Source: Mycolicibacterium sp. P1-18
GTDB taxonomy: Bacteria; Actinomycetota; Actinomycetes; Mycobacteriales; Mycobacteriaceae
Reading direction: 5' to 3'
Length of the DNA: 64,000 bases
NCBI RefSeq assembly: GCF_008329535.1
Contig: NZ_NPKR01000005.1
Location: 124,001-188,000, forward strand
Below, in pieces: positions 35,622-44,791 of the stretch. Under the pieces are notes generated by a model. It did not search any database. It saw only the letters and a program-made list of their open reading frames with translations, and was not told where the DNA came from. The translations under genes were made by a program, and so were the position numbers. Each line of letters starts with the position of its first letter. Position 1 is the first letter of the stretch.

Positions 35622-38120
35622 GTGACCAGTCCGGAAAGGCCCACCACGATCGAGGTGCGGGGCGCCCGCGTCCACAATCTCGCGAACGTCGACGTCGACG
35701 TGCCCCTGCACCAAATGGTCGCCATCGCAGGCGTTTCCGGATCGGGCAAGTCGTCGCTGGCGATGGGGGTGCTGTACGCCGAGGGCTCCCGCCGGTACAT
35801 CGAGGCGCTCTCCACCTACACCCGCCGCAGGATGTCGCACGCCACCAAGGCCACCGTCGACTCCGTCCGGCACGTGCCCGCCGCCCTGGCCCTGCGACAG
35901 CGCCCGGGGGTACCCGGGGCCCGGAGCACGTTCGGCACCTCGACCGAACTCCTCAACGTCCTGCGCCTGATGTTCTCCCGGCTCGGCGAACACCTCTGCC
36001 CCAACGGGCACCGCCAGCACCCGACGATCGACGTCGCCGCCGCCCTCGACCTGACGTGCCCGGTCTGCGGCGTCACGTTCACCCCGCCGGGCGCCGAGGC
36101 GCTGGCGTTCAACTCCGACGGGGCGTGCCCAACGTGTGGTGGCCTGGGAGTGGTGCGCGAGATCGACGACGACCTGCTGGTGCCCGACCCCGCCAAGACC
36201 ATTGCCGACGGTGCGGTGGCCCCGTGGAAGATGATGGGCCTGACCGTCATGCCGCAACTGGTCGGCGAACTCGGCGTGCGCACCGACGTGCCCTACCGCG
36301 ACCTCACCGCCGCCGAGCGCGACGTCGTGCTGCACGGCCCCGCCGATAAGCATCTCATCACCGTTCCGTCGAAGAGCGGCAAGCTGTTCGAGGTCAACTT
36401 CACCTACCGCAACGCCCGCCTCGCCGTGCAGGAGGCACTCGACAAGGCCGCCAGCGAGGGCGGGCTCACCCGGGTCAACAAGTTCATCCACACCGGCACG
36501 TGCCCGACGTGCCACGGCACCCGGCTCAGCGATCACGCCCTGGCGCCCGGCGTGATGGGACGGAACCTGGCCGAGGCGACGGCGCAGACCCTCGACGAGG
36601 TGATCGCCTGGGCCCCAAGGGTAGTCGACGCCCTGCCCGTCGAGATGCACGCGGTGGCGACCGTGATCGTCGACCAGCTCCTCGAGATGGCCGCGCGACT
36701 GGTCGAACTCGGCCTGGGCTATCTGGGCCTGGACCGGCCCAGCGCGACGCTGAGCACCGGTGAGCGCCAACGAGTTCAGCTTGCCCGGGCCGTACGCAAC
36801 CAGACCACCGGCGTGCTGTACGTGCTCGACGAACCCTCAATCGGCCTGCACCCGTCCAACGTCGACGGCCTCAACGGCGTCATCCGCGACCTGTTGCGCG
36901 ACGGCAACTCCGTCGTCCTGGTCGACCACGACGTCCAGGTCCTGCGGGAGGCGGACTGGTTCGTCGAGATCGGCCCCGGCTCGGGCAACGAGGGCGGCAC
37001 CGTCCTCGCCGAGGGCACGATGGCCGACCTGGCGGGCAACCCGTCGTCCCTGATCGCCGGGTTCCTGGCGGGCACCGAAACCATCCGCGTGCGCGACACC
37101 GTGACTTCGGCGAAGTTGTTCTCCCACGGCCGGATTCGGCTGTCCACCCGTCCGTTGCACACGGTGCACGCCCTCGACGTCGAGATCCCCAAGGGTCGGT
37201 TGACCGCGGTCACCGGGGTCTCCGGGTCGGGCAAGACCACCCTGGTGCTGGAAAGTCTGGTGCCGGCGTTGCAGGCCGCCGCAGCCGGTGACCGGCTGCC
37301 CTCACACGTCGCCGCGGTGGAGTCGTCGGGCGTCGAGCGGGTCAACGTCGTCGACGCCACCCCCATCGGCACCAACGTGCGGTCCACCGTCGCCACCTAC
37401 AGCGGTGTGCTCGACGATCTGCGGCGCGCGTACGCCGCCCTCGACGACGCGACGCGGCGCGGACTGACCGCGTCCGACTTCTCCTACAACACCGGGTCGC
37501 TGCGCTGCCCACGGTGTGAGGGCACCGGTCAGATCTCCCTCGACGTCCAGTTCCTCCCCGACGTCGACGTCGACTGCCCGGTGTGCGACGGCACCCGCTA
37601 CGACCCTGCGGCTCAGGACATCCGACGTCCCGACGGGTTGTCGCTGCCCGAATTGCTGTGCCTCGCCGTCAAGCAGGCCCTCCCGGTCACCGAGGACCTG
37701 CCCAAGGTGCAGAAGAAGTTGCGCACGCTGGTCGACCTCGGGCTGGGTTATCTGACACTGGGCGAGGACACCCCGGCATTGTCGGGCGGCGAAGCCCAAC
37801 GGCTCAAGCTGGCAACCGAACTCGGTCGCAAGCAGTCCGACGCCCTGTTCGTCCTGGACGAGCCCAGCGTCGGCCTGCACCCCCTCGACGTCCGCGTCCT
37901 GCTGGGGGTGCTCGACCGCCTCGGCGCGAAGGGCGCCACCGTCGTCGTCATCGAGCACGACCTCGACGTGATCGCCAACGCCGACTACGTCGTCGACATG
38001 GGACCCGGCGGCGGCGCCGCGGGCGGGACCGTCGTCGCCACGGGCACGCCGGCCGACATCGCCGGCGATCCGGCCAGCGTCACCGGGCGCTATCTCATTC
38101 CCCCGGTCGAGGCGCGGTAG
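35622..38120 (+). CDS. class II UvrA-like ATPase (UvrA2/DrrC type)
   Basis: An 832-residue double ABC ATPase of the UvrA family, about 120-140 residues shorter than canonical UvrA. Walker A motifs are GVSGSGKSS (37-45) and GVSGSGKTT (about 533), the signatures LSTGERQR and LSGGEAQR, with zinc modules CPTC, CPVC and CPRCEGTG. The shortening between the first Walker A and its signature suggests that the UvrB-binding domain is reduced, as in class II UvrAs linked to DNA-damage or drug tolerance rather than standard excision repair. GTG 35622 lies 10 bp after the kinase stop. Confidence 0.92.
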   Translation: MTSPERPTTIEVRGARVHNLANVDVDVPLHQMVAIAGVSGSGKSSLAMGVLYAEGSRRYIEALSTYTRRRMSHATKATVDSVRHVPAALALRQRPGVPGARSTFGTSTELLNVLRLMFSRLGEHLCPNGHRQHPTIDVAAALDLTCPVCGVTFTPPGAEALAFNSDGACPTCGGLGVVREIDDDLLVPDPAKTIADGAVAPWKMMGLTVMPQLVGELGVRTDVPYRDLTAAERDVVLHGPADKHLITVPSKSGKLFEVNFTYRNARLAVQEALDKAASEGGLTRVNKFIHTGTCPTCHGTRLSDHALAPGVMGRNLAEATAQTLDEVIAWAPRVVDALPVEMHAVATVIVDQLLEMAARLVELGLGYLGLDRPSATLSTGERQRVQLARAVRNQTTGVLYVLDEPSIGLHPSNVDGLNGVIRDLLRDGNSVVLVDHDVQVLREADWFVEIGPGSGNEGGTVLAEGTMADLAGNPSSLIAGFLAGTETIRVRDTVTSAKLFSHGRIRLSTRPLHTVHALDVEIPKGRLTAVTGVSGSGKTTLVLESLVPALQAAAAGDRLPSHVAAVESSGVERVNVVDATPIGTNVRSTVATYSGVLDDLRRAYAALDDATRRGLTASDFSYNTGSLRCPRCEGTGQISLDVQFLPDVDVDCPVCDGTRYDPAAQDIRRPDGLSLPELLCLAVKQALPVTEDLPKVQKKLRTLVDLGLGYLTLGEDTPALSGGEAQRLKLATELGRKQSDALFVLDEPSVGLHPLDVRVLLGVLDRLGAKGATVVVIEHDLDVIANADYVVDMGPGGGAAGGTVVATGTPADIAGDPASVTGRYLIPPVEAR

Positions 38121-38225
38121 TCGAACCGACGGGATACCAAGACTTCAGCGCGTTACCGCACCCCACGGGCGGTTCATCCCCCACAATCGGCAGGCGGTGA
38201 TCGCAGTGATCCACCGCTCTGACCG

Positions 38226-39101
38226 ATGGGTGTGCATGGACCGCGCGCGGCAACTCGAACACGTTCACGCTCCAGCGAGCGCCGGACCCGGCCCGTGCTG
38301 AGCTGGTTGGCGCTGGGGGCGCTCGTCACCGTCGTGACGCTCGCCGTCGTGGTGAAGCTGCTGGCGCGCCGGCGCGCACCGGATCCCGGCTGGTTCCTCG
38401 ACAGCACCCGTGCCGCGGGCGCGCTCACCGTGATCGGCACCATGTTCGCGGTCCTGCTGGCCTTCACCATCTTCTACGCGCTGCAGAACTACCAGCGCGC
38501 CCGCGACGGCGGCACCATGGAGGCCATCTCGGTCACCGAGTTGCACAACGTGGCCGACGTGCTCGAGGGACATCAGGGGAAGCGGTTGCACGGCGACCTG
38601 ATCTGCTACTCGCGGGCCGTGGTCGAGCAAGAATGGCCGGCGATGGAACGGGGCCAATCGGCTCCCGCGGTGCAGCATTGGGTCGACACGATGGTCACCG
38701 ACTTCGCGGCCCTCAATCCCACCGACGCGAGGCAGGAAGCGGCCTACAGCCAGTGGTTCGACCAGCAGGCGCAGCGCCGCGACGGCCGCCGCGCCCGGGC
38801 CGCCGAGGCCGCCCCGTCGGTACCGCCGCCGCTGTGGATCGTCCTCGGCATCGGTGCGACCGCCATTCTCAGCTACATGTGCGTCCAGGCCGACCGCCGC
38901 GAGAGCGCCGTGATTCAGGCGGTGCCCATCGCGTTCGTCTCGGCGTTGGTCACCTCGGCACTGCTCGTCGTGGCGTTCCTCGACCACCCGTACGACAGTT
39001 GGGCGGGCAGCATCCAGCCGAACCAAATGGGGGTGACGTTGCGTCTCATCGACGACGGGCACGCCGCGCCCTGCGACGCGCGGGGCGACCCGACGACGTA
39101 G
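38226..39101 (+). CDS. DUF4239 membrane protein
   Basis: A 291-residue protein with helices at about 25-45, 60-82, 198-216 and 226-250 and a helical cytoplasmic stretch between the pairs, the layout of the DUF4239/bestrophin-like family. The segment AGALTVIGTMFAVLLAFTIF is typical. The function is unknown, possibly an ion channel. The Arg/Ser-rich first 23 residues look non-native; GTG 38295 (VLSWLALG) is a plausible shorter start. Ends just before the convergent hydrolase gene. Confidence 0.8.
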   Translation: MGVHGPRAATRTRSRSSERRTRPVLSWLALGALVTVVTLAVVVKLLARRRAPDPGWFLDSTRAAGALTVIGTMFAVLLAFTIFYALQNYQRARDGGTMEAISVTELHNVADVLEGHQGKRLHGDLICYSRAVVEQEWPAMERGQSAPAVQHWVDTMVTDFAALNPTDARQEAAYSQWFDQQAQRRDGRRARAAEAAPSVPPPLWIVLGIGATAILSYMCVQADRRESAVIQAVPIAFVSALVTSALLVVAFLDHPYDSWAGSIQPNQMGVTLRLIDDGHAAPCDARGDPTT

Positions 39102-39107
39102 CCGAAT

Positions 39108-39908
39108 TCAGCTCGACGCCAGTCCCGTCACGAATCGGTTGACGTACCCGCTCACCTGATCGGGTACCTCCAGCGGCGACAGATGACCGGTACCGACGAG
39201 CACGTCCATCGTCGCGGTGGGGATCCGCGGTAGCAGGTGCGTCGCCAGGGTGGCCGGCGGGTCGACGCGGTCGTCGTCACCGGCGAGCACCAACACCGGA
39301 ACGTCGATGTTCGCCACCGCGTCACCGACGTCCTCGACGATGCCGCGGCGGGGCCAGGCGTCGCGTGCCCCGGGACTGCCGCGCAGGCTGTCCTCGACGA
39401 CCTGGACTCGCAACTCCGGGGGCAGTCCCCGGCGGGTCAAGGCATGGTCGATCGCCTGGCCGACCGTCTCCGCGTCGTCGTAGGCGTGCAGTAGTGCGTC
39501 CCGTTGCGCGGCGGTCACTCCGGCCGGTGCCGGTGGGGCCGGCGCCACGAGAACCACGCCGGCGAGTCCTGCCGGTCGGCGCGCGGCCAACACCTGCGCG
39601 ACCTTGCCGCCCATCGAATGACCCACCAGGACGAACGATCTCAGGTCGCAGGACTCGACGACGTGGAGGGCGTCATCGGCGAGCTGGTCGAGCTCGAACG
39701 GTCCGGGCATCCGGTTCGACGCACCCCAACCCCGCTGGTCGTAGGTGACCGCTGCGTGGTGTGGCGGAAGCCGGTCGACGACGGGGATCCAGGTGCGGTG
39801 GGAACCACCCCAGTAGTGCAGGAAGACCAGCGCGGGATCCTCACCAGTGCGCAGTCGGGCATGGAGCCCGCCTGCGCCGACGTCGACGATGCGTTCTGCG
39901 CTCGTCAT
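39108..39908 (-). CDS. alpha/beta hydrolase
   Basis: A 266-residue alpha/beta hydrolase with nucleophile Ser98 in GHSMGG, oxyanion region LHYWGGSHRTW, acid in LAGDDDRVDPP and base in GTGHLSPLE. This is the 3-oxoadipate enol-lactonase/carboxylesterase branch. ATG 39908 sits five bases after the stop of the ABM gene, so it is the last gene of the five-gene minus-strand operon that begins near 43.1 kb. Confidence 0.88.
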   Translation of the reverse strand: MTSAERIVDVGAGGLHARLRTGEDPALVFLHYWGGSHRTWIPVVDRLPPHHAAVTYDQRGWGASNRMPGPFELDQLADDALHVVESCDLRSFVLVGHSMGGKVAQVLAARRPAGLAGVVLVAPAPPAPAGVTAAQRDALLHAYDDAETVGQAIDHALTRRGLPPELRVQVVEDSLRGSPGARDAWPRRGIVEDVGDAVANIDVPVLVLAGDDDRVDPPATLATHLLPRIPTATMDVLVGTGHLSPLEVPDQVSGYVNRFVTGLASS

Positions 39909-39912
39909 GTCA

Positions 39913-40215
39913 CTACGAGCCGACTTTGAGGCCCACCAGGTCGACGGGCGCGATGACCGGCGGCCGGTCGAAGAGCTCGGCGTGTGCCTCCAAGGCCTTG
40001 CGTACCTCGCCGTGCAAGTGGGTGTCACGGTCGGGTTCGGTGTCGAAGGTGTCGAAGATGCCGAACGTCGTCGCATCGACTCGGAATCCGAACCACTGCT
40101 TCGTGCCAGGTTCGGCGTGCATGAGTCGTTCGGCAGCTTCCAGGAACGCGACGACGTCGTCTTCCCGGCCACGGGCGGCGTGCAAGGTGACCAGGAAACC
40201 AAGCTTCGGTGACAT
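39913..40215 (-). CDS. antibiotic biosynthesis monooxygenase-like (ABM) protein
   Basis: A 100-residue dimeric ferredoxin-like fold of the ABM/YgiN family. It shows the usual KLGFLVTLHAARGREDDVV start, the GTKQWFGFRV strand and a EVRKALEAHAELF helix. Members act as cofactor-free quinol monooxygenases or aid polyketide and haem breakdown. ATG 40215 follows AAAGAGAGAAG; a TTG further upstream is unlikely. It lies in the minus operon between the SDR (67 bp upstream) and the hydrolase. Confidence 0.85.
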   Translation of the reverse strand: MSPKLGFLVTLHAARGREDDVVAFLEAAERLMHAEPGTKQWFGFRVDATTFGIFDTFDTEPDRDTHLHGEVRKALEAHAELFDRPPVIAPVDLVGLKVGS

Positions 40216-40282
40216 GTCCACTCTTCTCTCTTTGAAGTCGTTGCGGCTCAATGGTGTTGATCTGACGAATGTTCGCGCGCAC

Positions 40283-40978
40283 TCACAGGGTCAAGGTCAG
40301 ACCCGCTGCCGGACCCGCCAGTGCCGCCTTGGCCTGGATGGTGGCCTCGTCGGTCAGCACCTCGTCGGCGTCGGCCTCCAAGCCGTCGACGATGAGTCGC
40401 GCGGCGACGGCTGGGCTGAGTTTGTCCATCGTGATGCCCGCCGCCATGTCCGTGTCGATGAATCCCGCGTGCACGCCGACGACGTGGGTATTCTGCGACT
40501 CGAGTTCCACCCGCAACGAATTGGTCGTCGACCACGCTGCCGCCTTGGACGCACCGTAGGCTCCGCCGCCCGCCAGCCACGACATCACCGAGAGCATGTT
40601 GACGACGGCTCCCCCGCCGTTGGACCGCAGGACGGGAGCGAATGCGCGCGCGACGCGCAGCGGCCCGAACACGTTGACGTCGAACGCATCCTGGGCGTTC
40701 CCGAAGTCTCCGGTCAACAGCGGTTCGGGTACGAAGATGCCGGCGTTGTTGAACACGATCCGGGCGTCGGGGACCGATCGCGCCAGCGCCTCGACGGAGT
40801 CCTGCGAGCGGACGTCCAAGACGTGTGTGACCACCGCGGGGCGGGTGTCGGAATGCGGGGTGCGCGCGGTGGAGTGGACCGTCCGCACTCCGCGCATCAG
40901 GAGTTCGTCGACCAATGCCGCTCCCAATCCGCGGGCGCCGCCGGTGACGACGGCGACTTTCCCTGCTACTGCGACCAT
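40283..40978 (-). CDS. short-chain dehydrogenase/reductase
   Basis: A 231-residue classical SDR. The cofactor motif is TGGARGLG (12-19), NNAG is at 77-80, and the catalytic residues are Ser130 or Ser133, Tyr141 and Lys145 (YGASK). The region after the active site (LRVELESQN, HAGFIDTDMAAG) closely matches the SDR at 54.2-54.9 kb, including identical Tyr/Lys numbering, so the two are paralogues. It overlaps the end of the epoxide hydrolase gene by 13 bp within the minus operon. Confidence 0.9.
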   Translation of the reverse strand: MVAVAGKVAVVTGGARGLGAALVDELLMRGVRTVHSTARTPHSDTRPAVVTHVLDVRSQDSVEALARSVPDARIVFNNAGIFVPEPLLTGDFGNAQDAFDVNVFGPLRVARAFAPVLRSNGGGAVVNMLSVMSWLAGGGAYGASKAAAWSTTNSLRVELESQNTHVVGVHAGFIDTDMAAGITMDKLSPAVAARLIVDGLEADADEVLTDEATIQAKAALAGPAAGLTLTL

Positions 40979-42033
40979 GTCGTTCCTCTTTCTCGGGTGT
41001 GGGGTGATGCGGGACGGACGGCGGCGTGCAACCAGTGCACCAGGGCCGCGTTGACCTCGGCGGGCCTCTCCAAGCCGACCCAGTGGCCCGCAGCGAGACT
41101 GACCTCGGTCAAGTCCGGGCAGTAGTCGCGCATCGGCTCGGCGAGCCTGGTCCGGACGGTGTCGGCGGTGGGTTCGTACCGGGCCTCGACAAACAGGGTC
41201 GGCATGCGGAGCACTCCCCCGTCGACGGAGTCCTCGCTGTAGCGATGGTTGTCGACGTGGTTGAGGTAGTAGCCGTTCGGCCCGGAGAATCCGTTCGTTC
41301 TCAAGCCCGCGACGACGTCGTCGTAGACCACGTCGTCGAGGACGTGCGGATCGCGGTCGACGTCGGGAACCGCTGTCGCCCCGCCGAACCAGCCGCCGTC
41401 CCGGCGAACCGTCGCCCGTGGCGAGCGCCCGGAGACCATCGACGGGTCACCGCGCCGGTACAGGGCACGGACCACCCGGTCCGGGGCCGTGTCGAAGAAG
41501 GCGGTCACCTGGGCGAAGGACTCTTCGAAGTACGCCATGTAGTCGAACTGGCCGAACGGGAATTCGCGCTCGGGGTAGACCTCGCGGTCGACGTAGGCCA
41601 CCAGGGCCTCCAACCCGCGGTCGAGCGTGCGGTAGGGCACGACCAGACCGGCCACCCCGTCGCACAGTTCGGGATGATGCGCGGCGACCGCCCAGACCAC
41701 CGCGGCGCCCCAGTCGTGGCCCACCCACACCGCGGACTGCCGGCCCAGGTGGGCGATCAGGGTGCGGAGGTCTTCGACGAGGTGACGCAGCGCGTAGGCC
41801 GTCGGTGCCGTCGGAACGGACGACTCGCCGTAACCGCGCATGTCGGGTGCGATCACGCGGTAACCCGCAGACCCCAGTTCCCGCAGCTGGGGTGACCACG
41901 TGGACGCGGCGGCGGGCCAGCCGTGCACCAGCACGACGAGCGGCCCGTCGTCGGGACCGGCTGCCAGATAGGCGATCTGACCTCCCGTCACGGTGGCGAC
42001 GTGCCGGGACCTACAGCTTGCCTCGGCGCCCAT
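40966..42033 (-). CDS. epoxide hydrolase-type alpha/beta hydrolase
   Basis: A 355-residue alpha/beta hydrolase with Asp107 as nucleophile in GHDWG and the oxyanion motif HGWP (37-40), the combination typical of soluble epoxide hydrolases and dehalogenases. The base His is in AAGHWVGLERP near residue 322, and Tyr residues in the cap (YYLNHVDNHRY) may polarise the epoxide. It would open an epoxide to a diol through an alkyl-enzyme ester. ATG 42033 overlaps the end of the NmrA-type gene by 23 bp. Confidence 0.9.
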   Translation of the reverse strand: MGAEASCRSRHVATVTGGQIAYLAAGPDDGPLVVLVHGWPAAASTWSPQLRELGSAGYRVIAPDMRGYGESSVPTAPTAYALRHLVEDLRTLIAHLGRQSAVWVGHDWGAAVVWAVAAHHPELCDGVAGLVVPYRTLDRGLEALVAYVDREVYPEREFPFGQFDYMAYFEESFAQVTAFFDTAPDRVVRALYRRGDPSMVSGRSPRATVRRDGGWFGGATAVPDVDRDPHVLDDVVYDDVVAGLRTNGFSGPNGYYLNHVDNHRYSEDSVDGGVLRMPTLFVEARYEPTADTVRTRLAEPMRDYCPDLTEVSLAAGHWVGLERPAEVNAALVHWLHAAVRPASPHTRERGTTWSQ

Positions 42034-43135
42034 CGGCGCTGCCCTTCAGGATCGGCGATTCGGACTTCCAATTCGCGGGTTGCACTCGATCCCACAGCGA
42101 TCCCTTGCCGAGGTCCCGGCCCGCCTGGTCGTGCCGACGCAGCCATTCCTCCACCGTGCGTATGCGGTTCGGGTGGATCTCGTCGAGCAGCGGGTAGTTG
42201 CGCTCGACGATGTCGTGCTTCCACAGATTCCAGAACCCGGTGAAGTTCTGACGTACCGTCATCGTGGCCTTGTCGGCGGGGTCGGCGTTGTACCCGGCGG
42301 GATCCTCGCCCCTGCCCGCGAACGGCCCCTCGCGCCAATAGGTCTCGAGGTCGACGTCGACGAAGCGGGCCGGGTGGCCCGTCACCTCTTCGAAGGCGGT
42401 CGCGAGGTCGGCGTACTTCACGTGGTCGAGTGCGACGGCCAGGTTCATTCCGTTGGCCAGCTCGGCATGGTCGAACAACCACCGCACGTAGAACCCACAG
42501 TCGTCGAGGGCGACGTGCGGGACCGCCCCGTCGCCGAGCGGCACCCGCCACGTGAGGACACCGTCGTCGAGGGTGGGAGTCATCGGCGTTCCGGGTGAGA
42601 GCGCCATCTCCATGTAGGGGCCGGTGGTGAACAGTGCAGCTCCCATGCGGTCGCGATTCGCCTGGTTCTGAAACAGGATCCACTCGCCGATGCGGCCCTT
42701 GCCGTCGTAGTGGCCGGTGCGAAATCGCGAGTCGTAGGCGGCGGCCTTGAGGCCGTAGTCCAGATTGCCGTAGACGAAGAATCCGACGCCCTCTTCGACG
42801 GCGATTTCGTACGCCCGCATGGCCCAGTACATCTCGGTCTTCTCGCCGGTGTTGAATCCGTTGATGTTGACGAAGGCGCCGTCGCAGCCGCGCAGGCCCT
42901 GCCTCAACACGTCCTCGTCGGCGAAGGACCCCTCGACGACGGTGACGTTCCCGAGTGCGGCCAGCGACTGGGCGCGTTCCGACGTGCCGTCGCGGCTCAG
43001 CGCGCGTACCGAGTACGCGCCGTCGGCGACGAGGGCCTTCACGACGGGTATGCCCTGCGCGCCAGTGGCTCCCACGACGAAGATCGTCCGCGTGACACGA
43101 TCCGAAAAGGCAGGGCTATGAGGAGAATTCGACAC
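42011..43135 (-). CDS. NmrA-like NAD(P)-binding reductase
   Basis: A 374-residue atypical SDR of the NmrA/HSCARG type. The dinucleotide motif is VVGATGAQG (about 20-28); the chain continues through LSRDGTSERAQSLAALG and VEGSFADED, which form the NADP specificity and HSCARG-like elements. It is longer than usual because of a C-terminal helical extension of about 80 residues. Members are redox sensors, quinone reductases or isoflavone-reductase-like enzymes. GTG 43135 starts the gene, the first of the minus operon. Confidence 0.87.
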   Translation of the reverse strand: MSNSPHSPAFSDRVTRTIFVVGATGAQGIPVVKALVADGAYSVRALSRDGTSERAQSLAALGNVTVVEGSFADEDVLRQGLRGCDGAFVNINGFNTGEKTEMYWAMRAYEIAVEEGVGFFVYGNLDYGLKAAAYDSRFRTGHYDGKGRIGEWILFQNQANRDRMGAALFTTGPYMEMALSPGTPMTPTLDDGVLTWRVPLGDGAVPHVALDDCGFYVRWLFDHAELANGMNLAVALDHVKYADLATAFEEVTGHPARFVDVDLETYWREGPFAGRGEDPAGYNADPADKATMTVRQNFTGFWNLWKHDIVERNYPLLDEIHPNRIRTVEEWLRRHDQAGRDLGKGSLWDRVQPANWKSESPILKGSADGRRGKL

Positions 43136-43189
43136 GGTATCCGCTCCTGTTTCGACTTTGGAGGCTCCGGAAGCTCCAGACCACTCTGC

Positions 43190-43227
43190 GTATTGTTTAC
43201 TATACCCAGCTGATGGGCGGGCAGCCA
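43190..43227 (-). promoter_or_regulatory. promoter with inverted repeat for the minus operon
   Basis: Read on the minus strand, TATAGT (43204-43199) is a good -10 box with TGGCTG 17 bp upstream as a weak -35. The -10 lies inside GTATTGTTTACTATAC (43190-43205), where six of eight pairs are complementary, so it may also be an operator. This would start a leader of about 57 bases before the NmrA-type gene. Confidence 0.45.
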
Positions 43228-43244
43228 GGGCCGCCCCCGGCGCC

Positions 43245-43817
43245 TCAGCGGGTGAGTTCCTCGAGGCTCACGGCGAGGAACTGGTCGAGCGGACCCAGCG
43301 CCCCGGCGACACGGCTGCGAGCCACGGCGCCTTCGAAGCCGTCGACCAGCGCAGCGGCGAGATCAGCCGGGGCTCGGTCGGTGGACAACTCCCCGGCGTC
43401 GCGGGCGCGACTCAGCGCCGCAGTGAGCGCGTCGACCCACTGCCCGAAGCTCGCATGAAGGGCCTCTTGAAGCTCTGGGTAGGCCCCGGTGACGCTGTTG
43501 CTGAACGTTCCCAGAAGGCAACCGAATGCCATCCGGCCGTCCCGACGGGAGGCGACCAGTTGCACGAAGTGGTCGCGCACGGCGTCGACGGCACGACCCG
43601 GGGAGTTCGCCAACGCCTCCAGCGCCAAGGTGTGCACGTATCGGTTCACGTGCTCGACGGCGAACTGCTCCTTGCTCGAGAAGTGGTTGTAGAACGAGCC
43701 TTTCGGCACACCTGCGGCCGCGACGAGGTCGTTGACGCTGGCGCCTTCGAAGCCACGTTCGATCCACACCCCCAGGGTGCGGTCCACCAACTGCTCCTTG
43801 ACGCTGGGTCTACCCAT
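43245..43817 (-). CDS. TetR regulator, NemR-like
   Basis: A 190-residue TetR repressor. The HTH lies at about residues 12-50 and contains VNDLVAAAGVPKGSFYNHF followed by SSKEQFAVEHVNRY, closely resembling the DNA-reading region of the electrophile sensor NemR (VPKGSFYHYF, SKEAFGVA). One Cys (GCLLGT) is present in the ligand domain. It is divergent from the hydrolase operon across 66 bp that contain the palindrome GACCGGTC next to a -10 box, the type of core bound by NemR-like proteins. Confidence 0.9.
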   Translation of the reverse strand: MGRPSVKEQLVDRTLGVWIERGFEGASVNDLVAAAGVPKGSFYNHFSSKEQFAVEHVNRYVHTLALEALANSPGRAVDAVRDHFVQLVASRRDGRMAFGCLLGTFSNSVTGAYPELQEALHASFGQWVDALTAALSRARDAGELSTDRAPADLAAALVDGFEGAVARSRVAGALGPLDQFLAVSLEELTR

Positions 43818-43847
43818 GTCGTTCCTCCCACAGCTTAGGGCGTCCGC

Positions 43848-43884
43848 GTGACAAATTAAGACGACCGGTCATATAGTCAGTATA
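43848..43884 (+). promoter_or_regulatory. leaderless promoter with ACCGGT operator
   Basis: GTGACA (43848-43853) and TATAGT (43872-43877) are separated by 18 bp; the ATG at 43884 falls seven bases after the -10, so the transcript should be leaderless. The palindrome GACCGGTC (43863-43870) fills the spacer just before the -10, where a bound TetR would block RNA polymerase. The surrounding 13-mer AAGACGACCGGTC (43858-43870) recurs at 55408. Confidence 0.7.
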
Positions 43885-44759
43885 TGGCAATCCAGACAGA
43901 GGCACCATCCACCTATCTCTCCACGTGGTCGCACGCCCCGAGCCGATGGTTCACCCGCGCCGACGGCAGCCGGTTGCGGTACGTCGTCACCGGCGACGGA
44001 CCTCCCCTCGTGCTGATGCACACGGTGCGCACCCAACTGGACTACTTCCAGCGAGTCATCCCGCTGCTGACCGGACGCTACCGCGTCTACGCCGTCGACT
44101 TTCCTGGCATGGGGTGGTCCGACATCCAACCGGACGCGGGGTACGAACACGCCGACATGCAGGCCGCCATCGTCGAGTTCGTCCTCGGTCTCGACCTGGT
44201 CGACGTCACGTTGGCCGGCGAGTCGATGGGTGCAACCATCGCGTTGACCGCCTCCGTCGAGCTCGGGGAACGCGTCGGCCGGGTGGTGGCGTCCAACGTC
44301 TACGACTATCCCCAGGGATTGGAACGGGCGAATCTCTTGGCCCGGTTCATCGTGTCCTCGGTGCGGGCGCCACTCGTGGGTCCCACCTTCGCCAGCCTGG
44401 AGAACAAGCCCATCGTCAAGGGCATCATGAGCGGCGGGTACGCCGATCCCACCCGGCTGCCCGCTCCGTTCCTCGACGAACTCATGCGAGTCGGCAAGCG
44501 GCCGGGCTACTCACGCGTCGCCCGTGCGGTATACCGCAACCTGCCTTCGCTGATCGCCTCTCGCAGCAGCTATCCCGCCATCACTGCGCCGGTGACGCTC
44601 CTCTACGGCAGTCAGGACTGGTCGCGGACCGCTGACCGGCAGAGCACCGCGGCGGCCATCCCCACCGCCACGGTGCAGACGATCGACGATGCGGGCCACT
44701 TCTCCGCAATGGAACGACCGCACGCATTCGCCGACGCAATCCTGATCAGGCACTCGTGA
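43884..44759 (+). CDS. alpha/beta hydrolase
   Basis: A 291-residue alpha/beta hydrolase with nucleophile Ser114 in GESMG, oxyanion-hole MHTVRT, acid Asp in YGSQDW and base in AGHFSAMERP. The HTVRT oxyanion sequence, where most relatives have HG, is unusual. First gene of a five-gene plus operon (hydrolase, NmrA, DUF302, NmrA, SnoaL) expressed from the leaderless promoter shared with the NemR-like regulator. The substrate is unknown; esters or lactones are typical. Confidence 0.88.
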   Translation: MAIQTEAPSTYLSTWSHAPSRWFTRADGSRLRYVVTGDGPPLVLMHTVRTQLDYFQRVIPLLTGRYRVYAVDFPGMGWSDIQPDAGYEHADMQAAIVEFVLGLDLVDVTLAGESMGATIALTASVELGERVGRVVASNVYDYPQGLERANLLARFIVSSVRAPLVGPTFASLENKPIVKGIMSGGYADPTRLPAPFLDELMRVGKRPGYSRVARAVYRNLPSLIASRSSYPAITAPVTLLYGSQDWSRTADRQSTAAAIPTATVQTIDDAGHFSAMERPHAFADAILIRHS

Positions 44760-44791
44760 ACCGCCGCAACGCATTCGAAGGAGCCAGCACG

